NCBI GenBank assembly: GCA_039029315.1 | Contig: JBCCGK010000019.1 | Span: 71,327-135,326 of the forward strand | DNA length: 64,000 bases | Origin: JBCCCJ01 sp039029315 | GTDB taxonomy: Bacteria > Bacteroidota > Bacteroidia > J057 | Reading direction: 5' to 3' | Part shown: piece by piece, positions 45,097 through 53,375 of the stretch | How the letters are laid out: each line of letters begins with the position of its first letter | Numbering within the stretch: position 1 is the first letter of the stretch | Position numbers and translations under genes: made by a program | The notes under the pieces: model-generated | Databases searched by the model: none | What the model was told of the DNA's origin: nothing | Seen by the model: only the letters and a program-made list of their open reading frames with translations

Positions 45097-45621
45097 CTAG
45101 TACTTGTCTTCCAAACTTTTGGTGTGATGTTCAGTATGATAGATGGTAAAAAACAGCATTTCCCGGATCAACATTTTTCCTAAAAGCGGATGAGGCAATA
45201 GATATTTATCCAGTTTTTCTTCCTCCCATTTTGCAATGATTTTGGTCAACTTCCCCCGCTCCTTGTCTAGCTCAGCGATCAGGCCAGATTTGTCTGTAGC
45301 CTTGGATTCCTCTGCAACAAATTGAGCCGTGGAGACTCCTCCACCTGCCAACTTCTCCTGGTATCTTTGTACCACTTCATCATATGAGCGGAGTGGTCGA
45401 TTGGGTTTTCCAAACATGGCCTTTAGCTGGATTTTTGGCAACCGGAGGGCCATATTGAGAGGCTTGGTACTTTTGATCAAATGGGAAATGTGCTGTCCTG
45501 TCGTCCATTTGCCTTCAGGTCCCTGACTGAATCGCTCAGCTGGCTGCTGTTCGAGCCATTGGAACAATCGATCAAATCGTTGGTCAATTTCCTGGATGAT
45601 GTCATGTTTGGTTTGAACCAT
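45097..45621 (-). CDS. DinB-family protein
   Basis: A 174-residue four-helix-bundle protein of the DinB/YfiT-like superfamily. The three metal His are plausibly those in GQHISHLIKS and in YHTEHHTKSLED near the C-terminus. Family members include thiol transferases and many uncharacterised metal-binding proteins; in Bacteroidota they are common and mostly unstudied. It is the first gene of a two-gene minus-strand operon with the Tat-exported unknown. It is divergent from the STN-TonB receptor gene at 45722. Confidence 0.85.
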   Translation of the reverse strand: MVQTKHDIIQEIDQRFDRLFQWLEQQPAERFSQGPEGKWTTGQHISHLIKSTKPLNMALRLPKIQLKAMFGKPNRPLRSYDEVVQRYQEKLAGGGVSTAQFVAEESKATDKSGLIAELDKERGKLTKIIAKWEEEKLDKYLLPHPLLGKMLIREMLFFTIYHTEHHTKSLEDKY

Positions 45622-45721
45622 ATTGAATTACTAACTATAAGGTTGACAAATGGCAAGATAGAAAAAAGAACTGGCAGCCTTGACAACTTTTTTTTCGTAT
45701 TCATATGTATAGGCACTTTCT

Positions 45722-48499
45722 ATGGCTACCATTCTCTACTACCAACTTCGCCTACTGGCGATTCTATGCATATCCCTTCTTGCTTCAGCTCCCTGTCTAC
45801 AGGCCCAGGCTCAACTCACCCAATCTTCCATTCTGGATCAATCCATTTCTGCTTCATATCAAGGGAAGCACCTCATTGCGATTTTTCAGGCATTGGAAGC
45901 AGAATATGATATTCCTTTTTTTTACCGGGAGGAATGGATTCCTCCTACTCAGCTGAATATGACGGTAGATGATCAGGCCTTAGGGACGGTGTTGACAGAA
46001 TTGTTGCCCCCCCTCAATCTGACATATGCAGTTTATGACAATCAGGCTATTCTCATTGGACGGGCTGATGAGATGAAGCGAATGAATAGTTTTTCTTTTG
46101 AAGAATATGTGAAGAAAGTCGGATCATTAGGGGTGGAAGATCAAGTCAAACCAGAAAATCTATATGTGGTTGGAGATGATCAAATCCGGCCTCGACCCAG
46201 ACAGGCGACATTGAGAGGGACCTTGTATGACATAGATACAGAAGAACCAATCTCAGGAGCTCGCATTGCTTTTCCCGACATTCAAACAGGTGCATTCACT
46301 GATGAGAAAGGCCAATATGAAGTTGTCTTGCCCAGCGGCACTTTCGATATGGAAATCCAATCCTCGGGCTATACGCCTCTTCAAGCACAGATTGAGGTGT
46401 TTTCTGATGGGGTTCTGGACTGGGAATTGATGTATGATGCTTTCAAGCTTGAAGAAGTTCTCCTGGAAGCAGCACGTGCAGGCCAGAGTGTGTCAGGCTC
46501 TTCTATCGGAAAAATTCAAATATCGATGATTGAAGCCAGAGAAATGCCTTCTCTCGCTGGCGAACTCGATGTTCTGAATTCTGTCTTGCAAATTGCCGGA
46601 GTAACCAAAGCAGGCGAAGTATCCAGTGGTTTCAATGTTCGAGGAGGGGATATTGATCAAAACCTGATCATGCAAGACGGGAATATGGTATTCAATTCCT
46701 CCCACTTATTGGGATTCTTCTCTGTGATCAATCCCGATTTGATCAAAAACACAACCTTGTACAAAGGACACATCCCAGCCCAATTTGGCGGACGTGTCTC
46801 TTCTGTCCTGGACATTGAAATGATGGACGGAAGTTTCCGCAAGGCCAGAGGGACGGGGAACATAGGACTCTTGTCGAGTAAACTCATGGTCAGTGGCCCG
46901 ATCAAAAAGCATAAAAGCTCAATCATTCTGGGACTAAGAGGGGCCTATCCTGGATGGGCACTCAGACAGATTGAACGTGTGACTGCAGCAAAAACCAGTA
47001 CAGTTAGATATGGAGATGCCACAATCAAACTTACCCAAAAACTAGGGGAAACAGGGAAATTATCGTTGTTTGGCTATCACAGTACAGACTTATTTGATCT
47101 TGAATTTGATTTTGGATTTAACTGGCAGACCAGTTCAGCTGGCCTTTCCTGGCAAAACATCTTCAATGATCGATTTTCTGCCAAGGTGGATGTAAATGCA
47201 GGTCGATATAGAAGCAATTCTACCATCAAAGATCGCTCCTTTGGAATTACCTATGGCTCTGGCATGGACAATATTCGATGGAAAGGGGATTTTCATTTAC
47301 TCCCTGATGACAACCACAGCATCCATTTCGGACTCACTGGTACGTATATGGATGTGAGTCCCAATACATCCTTGCCACATGGGCCAACCTCCACCATCGT
47401 TCCCATGAGTATCCCAAAGGATCAAGGATTGGAAATGGCCCTCTATGCCAATGATGACTGGCGTATCAATGATTTCCTGAGTATGTCTCTCGGTTTGCGC
47501 CTTTCTTCTTTCCTCAATATGGGTCCTTTCGATGTGCGGAATTATGCAGAAGGGATAGAAAGAGACGCCGCTACAATTACCACTGTTGTTTCACATCCTT
47601 CAGGGGAAATTGTGAAGGCATTTGGAGGACTCGAACCAAGGATGTCAGCGCGCTATTTGTTTGACGAAACGACCTCTGCCAAACTTAGCTACAATCGGGT
47701 CAATCAATACCTTCATCTATTGACAAATACCAGCTCTGCGACTCCGATTGATCTGTGGCAGTTGAGCAATACCTATTTCCCGGCACAAAGATCGGACAAT
47801 TTATCTGCAGGGCTGTTCAAAGATTTTTCCGGTCAAAGATGGCAAGCCTCTTTGGAAGCATTCTATCGGGATATGAAGGGCCTTGTTGTTGCAAAAGACC
47901 TTGCCAGCCTTCAAATCAATCCCCAAATCGAAACTGAATTCCTTAACGCCAAAGGAATTTCCTATGGAGTAGAAGCGGGAATCAATGCTACCTACCCCAA
48001 ATTCAAGGCCCAGGGAATTGTTACATTCTCCAGGAGTTTCAGGAGGACAATTGATAATCCTGGTGGTGTGGAGGTAAATGCTGGTAATTGGTTTCCCTCA
48101 GATTTTGACTCGCCTCTCAATGTTTTTCTTTCGACCAAATGGCGATATCGCAGACATACCACTCTGACTGCTAGCTGGGTATACAAGACAGGGCGACCTA
48201 TTACGGTGCCTGATGGCGGAGTATTCCTCTATCCCAACTGGTTTATTCCCTACTTCTCAGAACGGAACAGCTTCCGCATTCCTGATTATCATCGATTCGA
48301 CTTCGCCTTTACATTCGATGATGGAAAATACAAGCGACAAGACTTGATGTTTGATTTCAAGATTTCTGTCTATAATTTATATGGGCGAAGGAATCCTTAC
48401 TCGGTCTTTTTTCAAGGGTCCCAGGGAGAATTTCAGGCATATCAGCTTGTCATTCTGGGTACCATCTTACCTTTCTTCAGTGTCAATTTTCGTTGGTAA
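45722..48499 (+). CDS. TonB-dependent receptor with N-terminal STN and carboxypeptidase-regulatory domains
   Basis: A 925-residue outer-membrane receptor. Signal peptide to about residue 33; secretin/TonB short N-terminal (STN) domain at about 40-110 (LIAIFQALEAEYDIPFFYRE, LNMTVDDQALGTVLTELL); carboxypeptidase-regulatory beta-sandwich at about 160-240 (RGTLYDIDTEEPISGARIAF); plug domain (SSGFNVRGGDIDQNLIMQDG and PAQFGGRVSSVLDIEMMDGS); 22-strand barrel to the end. STN domains usually signal to an anti-sigma factor, but none is encoded here. The next two genes encode a DUF4249 lipoprotein and an MG2-like exported protein, a common Bacteroidota trio. The substrate is unknown. Confidence 0.92.
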   Translation: MATILYYQLRLLAILCISLLASAPCLQAQAQLTQSSILDQSISASYQGKHLIAIFQALEAEYDIPFFYREEWIPPTQLNMTVDDQALGTVLTELLPPLNLTYAVYDNQAILIGRADEMKRMNSFSFEEYVKKVGSLGVEDQVKPENLYVVGDDQIRPRPRQATLRGTLYDIDTEEPISGARIAFPDIQTGAFTDEKGQYEVVLPSGTFDMEIQSSGYTPLQAQIEVFSDGVLDWELMYDAFKLEEVLLEAARAGQSVSGSSIGKIQISMIEAREMPSLAGELDVLNSVLQIAGVTKAGEVSSGFNVRGGDIDQNLIMQDGNMVFNSSHLLGFFSVINPDLIKNTTLYKGHIPAQFGGRVSSVLDIEMMDGSFRKARGTGNIGLLSSKLMVSGPIKKHKSSIILGLRGAYPGWALRQIERVTAAKTSTVRYGDATIKLTQKLGETGKLSLFGYHSTDLFDLEFDFGFNWQTSSAGLSWQNIFNDRFSAKVDVNAGRYRSNSTIKDRSFGITYGSGMDNIRWKGDFHLLPDDNHSIHFGLTGTYMDVSPNTSLPHGPTSTIVPMSIPKDQGLEMALYANDDWRINDFLSMSLGLRLSSFLNMGPFDVRNYAEGIERDAATITTVVSHPSGEIVKAFGGLEPRMSARYLFDETTSAKLSYNRVNQYLHLLTNTSSATPIDLWQLSNTYFPAQRSDNLSAGLFKDFSGQRWQASLEAFYRDMKGLVVAKDLASLQINPQIETEFLNAKGISYGVEAGINATYPKFKAQGIVTFSRSFRRTIDNPGGVEVNAGNWFPSDFDSPLNVFLSTKWRYRRHTTLTASWVYKTGRPITVPDGGVFLYPNWFIPYFSERNSFRIPDYHRFDFAFTFDDGKYKRQDLMFDFKISVYNLYGRRNPYSVFFQGSQGEFQAYQLVILGTILPFFSVNFRW

Positions 48500-48523
48500 T
48501 CTCCAGATGGTCTCAATCTCAAC

Positions 48524-49585
48524 ATGATGAAATCCATACCCATATACTATCTGATTGGCCTAATGAGCCTGTTGTTATGTTCCGCATGTATTCTCAGATT
48601 TGATGTCGATCCTAATCAGGGAAGAGAAGCAGACAATCTTCTTGTTATCGATGGTCTGCTTTCCAACAGCCCCACGGAGCGATTGATTCGCGTCAACTGG
48701 CAAGATGGGCGGGGCACCATTACTTCCCCATTTGCGGAAGGCAGCATCTTCAAAGATGGACAAATGTGGGCGACACTTGACCCTGATACCCTTGGGTTGG
48801 TTCTTCCAGAGGAATTCTTATTTGAAGAAGGGGCCAGTTATCATCTTGAGATTATTGTGGATGATAGTCTCGAGTACCATTCGCAGCCCCAAGTGATTTA
48901 TCCCAGCTTACAGACTGATTCTTTGAGTTTTGAGGTAGATCGTCAATTGGTCAGAAATTCAGCGAATGTCAATGTACTTCGAGAGTTTGTTTTGATTTCG
49001 GCCCATGTTACACTTGCGGCCTCTTCAGACAAAAAAGAATATTACTATTGGAATGTCGATGAAGCCTGGTCCTTCACCGAAATCACTGATCCCAGAGTTC
49101 CTGGAGATATTCCAAGAACCTGCTATCCAAGAGGGTCTATTTCCCAGTTTCCTGCAACTCTATTAAGCAATGATCAAGTCCTAACTGGTCCCACAGAAAT
49201 CCTGATAGCTTCCCGATTTATTGATGAATCCTTTTTGGAGAAGCACTATTTTACAGCATACCTCAGAGCCATCGATCCAGCCACTTTTATTTATTTTAAA
49301 AATGCCACCAGTTTGGGAGAAAATGCCGGTTCCTTGTTTGAACAGTTTCCTGGCACCATTAAGGGAAATCTCTTCAATCCCAACGATGACAATGAATTAG
49401 TTATGGGAAATGTCGCATTTTCTCTTGTCGATACATTGCATTTCTCCGTGAGTAATTTTGAACTCAAGGCAAGGATTTTTGATGTGTGTACAGCAGAAAA
49501 TGTCTTCAGCAACCCCATTCGCTGTTTTGATTGCACCTATGCTTTTGGGGCAGAATCATTGATAAAACCTGATTACTGGGAATAA
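48524..49585 (+). CDS. DUF4249-type lipoprotein
   Basis: A 353-residue protein with a lipoprotein signal (YYLIGLMSLLLCSAC). The N-terminal part of the mature protein, NLLVIDGLLSNSPTERLIRV, and the central EYYYWNVDEAWSFTEITDP match the beta-sandwich DUF4249 family often encoded after TonB receptors. The C-terminal IRCFDCTYAFGAE has the family CxxC. It sits 24 bases after the receptor gene and one base before the next gene, so it belongs to the same operon. A surface accessory role to the receptor is inferred from context. Confidence 0.9.
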   Translation: MMKSIPIYYLIGLMSLLLCSACILRFDVDPNQGREADNLLVIDGLLSNSPTERLIRVNWQDGRGTITSPFAEGSIFKDGQMWATLDPDTLGLVLPEEFLFEEGASYHLEIIVDDSLEYHSQPQVIYPSLQTDSLSFEVDRQLVRNSANVNVLREFVLISAHVTLAASSDKKEYYYWNVDEAWSFTEITDPRVPGDIPRTCYPRGSISQFPATLLSNDQVLTGPTEILIASRFIDESFLEKHYFTAYLRAIDPATFIYFKNATSLGENAGSLFEQFPGTIKGNLFNPNDDNELVMGNVAFSLVDTLHFSVSNFELKARIFDVCTAENVFSNPIRCFDCTYAFGAESLIKPDYWE

Positions 49586-49586
49586 T

Positions 49587-51305
49587 ATGCGTCGCTTCAA
49601 CCTATTGTGGATATTCATTTTTTGCTCGATACTCTCTCCCTTTGCCTGGTCCCAATCACAGACAAGTTTCCCGGAGGATCTTGTTGTACATTTCGACAAA
49701 GCCTTCTATGCAGCAGGAGAGGATGTATGGTTTAGTGTCAAGTTCCTGGATGCTGCTCATCCCAGCAATGTGGTCTATACGGAGTTGATAGGGCCAGATG
49801 GCACCTTTCTGTCTCACCAGATCCTGTTGGCGGACGGCATGGTGGCCTCAGGAGACCTTCCTCTCTCGCCTGATCTTCCCACTGGATATTATGAATTCAG
49901 AGCCTTTACAAGCTGGAATTTGCAATTTACTCCCCAAATGGTATATCGAACCTATATTCTGATCTACCACCCCAAAGATGCCGTCTTGCCTGGTGTGCCC
50001 GCCCCTCTGGATGCATATGCTCCTGCAGTATCTCAACATATCCGATTGAATATGAATGCACATGAGTTTGGACGGAGAGATTCCGTTTCGCTCTCTATTT
50101 CTCCAGCTTCATTGGGGGTTTCGGGTATGACTGGCCAGGTATCTTTGTCCGTCATGGATGTCAGGTATGTGCAATCTGCGGATCACTCATCTTCTGAACA
50201 ATCTTTTGATGAGCTCAGAACCAATTATGTGGCTCATCCCGAGTTTTTTGAACCAGAAAAGGAATATACGCTTCGGTTTCGGATGCGCTATCCTACGGAC
50301 CAGCAATTGGTCAATTCGTCATTTGTCTACGCATTTGTGAAAGCTACCCAACAAAAAGTCATTCAGAAAGCCTATGATGGCCTTGTCACCTTTTCTTTTG
50401 GGGAATTCTATGACAGTACAGTGGTACAAGTATTTGATGCCGATCCCTTTCGGCGTCCTTATATCCCTGACATCGGATTGCTGCCGCCACCACGACCTGA
50501 TATCCCTCCCTCCCCTCTGGATTCAGAACCACCTATGAATGCAGCTGTTGGACATTATTTGGCTTTGTTTCGACAACGATTCCAGGTGAATGCCTTGTTT
50601 GAGAGCAATCAACAGATTAGGGCCTTGCGTCCCAAACGCAAACTCCTTGATTTAACACCGACTTCGGCTTATCCTGTCAAGGATTTTCCAGCAGTTCGAA
50701 CGATGGATGATTTTTTCAAGCAAATTGTCAATCCCGCCAGTATCAAGCGTGCAAAAAGAAGGGATCGTAAATTCGGTAATAACGCACGTCGATTTAAGTT
50801 GTACATCCCCCATAAATTTCCGCTTTCCCCCAAGGAAGTAAAAAAACCTCCCTTGCTGCTGGTGAATGATTATTTCACCTATGATTCCGATGCCATTCTT
50901 AACACAGACTGGTATGATATAGAACAGGTCGATGTGTTCAACACTGCCAATCAATTGCCAGTTCAATTTGGACCGATTGGATCGTTTGGGGTTATCGCTT
51001 TTTACACCTATGATGGGGAGACTCCTGATCGAATCAAGGATGCCCCCAACAATCTGAAAGTGCAAGGATTCTATCGACCCAGGCGATTTCCAGCCCCTAC
51101 CCCAGTGCTGAATCAGGACTTGAGTAAAATCCCTTTTCTTAGTCCTTTGATGTACTGGTCGCCGAATATTTCTCTAAATTCCAGTCAGACAACTACTATC
51201 AATTTTTTGACTGGTGATCAAAAGGGCAAATATCTGGTGCGTGTCCAGGGATTCTGGGCTGATGGAAGACCTATCTTGGGAGAGACTGTGATTGAGGTTA
51301 GGTAA
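49587..51305 (+). CDS. Exported MG2-like (alpha-2-macroglobulin-type) beta-sandwich protein
   Basis: A 572-residue protein with a signal peptide (MRRFNLLWIFIFCSILSPFA). The first domain, VVHFDKAFYAAGEDVWFSVK through DLPTGYYEFRAFTSWNLQF, is an MG2/MG-like immunoglobulin-type sandwich as in bacterial macroglobulins, but there is no thioester motif and the size is far below real macroglobulins. The middle has a Pro-rich linker (PPPRPDIPPSPLDSEPP); the C-terminal domain includes LLLVNDYFTYDSDAILNTDW and VRVQGFWADGRPILGETVIE. It is the last gene of the TonB/DUF4249 operon. No enzymatic role is visible; a surface or complex-scaffold role is inferred. Confidence 0.8.
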   Translation: MRRFNLLWIFIFCSILSPFAWSQSQTSFPEDLVVHFDKAFYAAGEDVWFSVKFLDAAHPSNVVYTELIGPDGTFLSHQILLADGMVASGDLPLSPDLPTGYYEFRAFTSWNLQFTPQMVYRTYILIYHPKDAVLPGVPAPLDAYAPAVSQHIRLNMNAHEFGRRDSVSLSISPASLGVSGMTGQVSLSVMDVRYVQSADHSSSEQSFDELRTNYVAHPEFFEPEKEYTLRFRMRYPTDQQLVNSSFVYAFVKATQQKVIQKAYDGLVTFSFGEFYDSTVVQVFDADPFRRPYIPDIGLLPPPRPDIPPSPLDSEPPMNAAVGHYLALFRQRFQVNALFESNQQIRALRPKRKLLDLTPTSAYPVKDFPAVRTMDDFFKQIVNPASIKRAKRRDRKFGNNARRFKLYIPHKFPLSPKEVKKPPLLLVNDYFTYDSDAILNTDWYDIEQVDVFNTANQLPVQFGPIGSFGVIAFYTYDGETPDRIKDAPNNLKVQGFYRPRRFPAPTPVLNQDLSKIPFLSPLMYWSPNISLNSSQTTTINFLTGDQKGKYLVRVQGFWADGRPILGETVIEVR

Positions 51306-51332
51306 GTGGCCGAAAGTGGATATTCTTCCCAC

Positions 51333-53123
51333 TCACTTCCCTTTCTCTGCATAGACATAATATGCACCATTTTCCTGGCCATCTGCATATTCAAACTCCG
51401 CTCGAAGTTCATAGGTACCTGGATCAAGTGAAAGGGTAAAAACAGCTGCTTTATCTCCTTCAGACACGGTTGTTTCCATCTTTTGTTCCCCGATCTCCAA
51501 GTGTGCCTTGACAATATCTATAGGAGTGCCTTGCTTGAAAGCCAGCCCTTGCGGAATCATATCTCCTTCAGGAGCTGACGACAGAATCTCCAAATTCGCC
51601 TCCTTAGGCCACCGCTGAAGTTCAAACCGGTATTCTCCCGACTCTTGCACTTCTACAGCCCAAAATCCCTGCAACATCTTGGCGGATCTGATATGCGCCT
51701 GATGCCAGGCAGGATAGCCTTCGGTTTCTGGATGAAGATCATGATGTGTAAATCCTTGAGGACCTGCCTGACTTCCCAAAGGCACATAACAATACTCATC
51801 CTTGCGCCGGCTCACATGTGCCCACCAATTCTCATAAGCTGCCATTAGATTGGCGGCCATGAAGGAATGCTCTCCTGCTAAATTGTTTTTCTGTTCAGGG
51901 TCTTGTCGGAGGTTATACAATTCTCCATTGACCAGTCTCCAATCGCCATTCATGACACAAAATCTCCTGTACTTGATCAAGCTGTCTTCTCGCTGAGTAT
52001 CAGCAAACAGAATTCGATCTCCCCACTCACCGGATTGATCGATCAGTGGTTTTAGGCTAATTCCATCAAACTCCTGCTCTGGATCTGGACTAATGCCACA
52101 CAATTCCAGGAGGGTTGGTCCCAAATCTATGGCTCCGGTCAATTCGTCAATGTCTCGTCCTATATTCAGATTCCCATTTTTCCAATGTATAAAACAAGGA
52201 ACCCGATGTCCTCCTTCATATTCTGAGCCTTTCTTCCCGCGCATTCCTGCATTGTATCCTTCAGAGACAAAGCCATCTTTCAGATTACAGCCAGCTGCCG
52301 TTCCATTATCAGTAAGAAATACAAAGATGGTATTGTCTGCAATATTCAGCTTGGTCAACTTTTCTCGCAAGAGTCCGATATTTTCATCAATGTTGGCAAT
52401 CATTCCAAAGAAGTTGGCATTGACCACTCCGTCCATCTGTTCATACACCTTGCTATAGGCTGTATCTACATGAAAGGGGCCATGTGGCGCGTTGGTTGCC
52501 AGATAGCAGAAGAATGGACCATCTTTATTGGCTTCAATAAAGGACATTGCTTCTCTGAACCAAACATCGGTACAATAGCCTTCATGTTTTTCTGGCTCAC
52601 CATTTCTAAAATAGGTGTCATCAAAGTAATCATTGTTCCAATAATCAGGGGTCTGTCCCACTCCTCCTCCACCATGCATCAACACCTCCTGAAATCCACG
52701 ATCTTGTGGCCGATAGGGATAGTTGTCACCCAGATGCCATTTGCCGAACATGCCAGTTGTATAACCTGCTTGTTGAAAATTCTCAGAGATCATCCTTTCA
52801 TCTGCCCAGACCATTTGTCTGCCTTGAATGGTATGCCATGCTCCGGCATTGTTACAATATTTGCCAGTCATCACACTTGAGCGAGAAGGGGCGCAGGTAG
52901 TTCCTACATGAAAGTTGGTCAGCCTGAGACTTTCCCCATGCAAGATATCAAGATTAGGGGTTTTGAGCCATGGGTTGCCATGAGCTGATAAGTCCCCATA
53001 GCCCTGGTCATCTGTGATCACAACAATCACATTGGGAGGTCCATGAGAAACTTGCTTTTTACAACTGATACATATAGATATTCCGCAAAGACAGAAAAAT
53101 AGGATTGGATATATATTTTTCAT
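51333..53123 (-). CDS. Sulfatase lipoprotein (arylsulfatase family S1), second copy
   Basis: A 596-residue sulfatase from ATG 53123; the upstream in-frame start is rejected because the lipoprotein signal begins here (lipid Cys21 in CGISICISC). Metal-binding Asp38 and Asp39 lie in VIVVITDDQGYGDLS; the formylglycine site is Cys77 in TTCAPSRSSVMTGKY. VFLTDNGT supplies further ligands. The C-terminal 110 residues form an extra beta domain (YRFELQRWPKEANLEIL, LDPGTYELRAEFEY). It is clearly diverged from the sulfatase at 33.5 kb, so different substrates are likely. It is divergent from the second TonB receptor, suggesting linked polysaccharide use. Confidence 0.93.
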   Translation of the reverse strand: MKNIYPILFFCLCGISICISCKKQVSHGPPNVIVVITDDQGYGDLSAHGNPWLKTPNLDILHGESLRLTNFHVGTTCAPSRSSVMTGKYCNNAGAWHTIQGRQMVWADERMISENFQQAGYTTGMFGKWHLGDNYPYRPQDRGFQEVLMHGGGGVGQTPDYWNNDYFDDTYFRNGEPEKHEGYCTDVWFREAMSFIEANKDGPFFCYLATNAPHGPFHVDTAYSKVYEQMDGVVNANFFGMIANIDENIGLLREKLTKLNIADNTIFVFLTDNGTAAGCNLKDGFVSEGYNAGMRGKKGSEYEGGHRVPCFIHWKNGNLNIGRDIDELTGAIDLGPTLLELCGISPDPEQEFDGISLKPLIDQSGEWGDRILFADTQREDSLIKYRRFCVMNGDWRLVNGELYNLRQDPEQKNNLAGEHSFMAANLMAAYENWWAHVSRRKDEYCYVPLGSQAGPQGFTHHDLHPETEGYPAWHQAHIRSAKMLQGFWAVEVQESGEYRFELQRWPKEANLEILSSAPEGDMIPQGLAFKQGTPIDIVKAHLEIGEQKMETTVSEGDKAAVFTLSLDPGTYELRAEFEYADGQENGAYYVYAEKGK

Positions 53124-53285
53124 TGTAAGATTAGCTAGGGTTTGTAATTCTTCCTTATTATTCACCCAAAAGGACAATCGTTTGTACAGGGGCAAAAATT
53201 CATTGATTCATGGTTAATCTCCTAATTTCCCATCAAAAGTGATATTTATTCCGTCTATAGACAAATGAATATTGATTATTTGAGC

Positions 53286-53316
53286 TTTGAGAGGCGATTA
53301 ATTCTCTGTACTTTAG
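53286..53316 (+). promoter_or_regulatory. Putative Bacteroidota-type housekeeping promoter for the TonB receptor
   Basis: TTTG at 53286-53289 is followed after 19 bases by TACTTTAG (53309-53316), one mismatch from the TAnnTTTG consensus of the Bacteroidota primary sigma factor. The spacing fits the known -33/-7 arrangement. It lies 60 bases upstream of the start at 53376. Confidence 0.45.
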
Positions 53317-53375
53317 AAATAGATTCTTCAGGCGAAAGAATTCGAACGATTGAATAAACGACTACAACTACCCTT

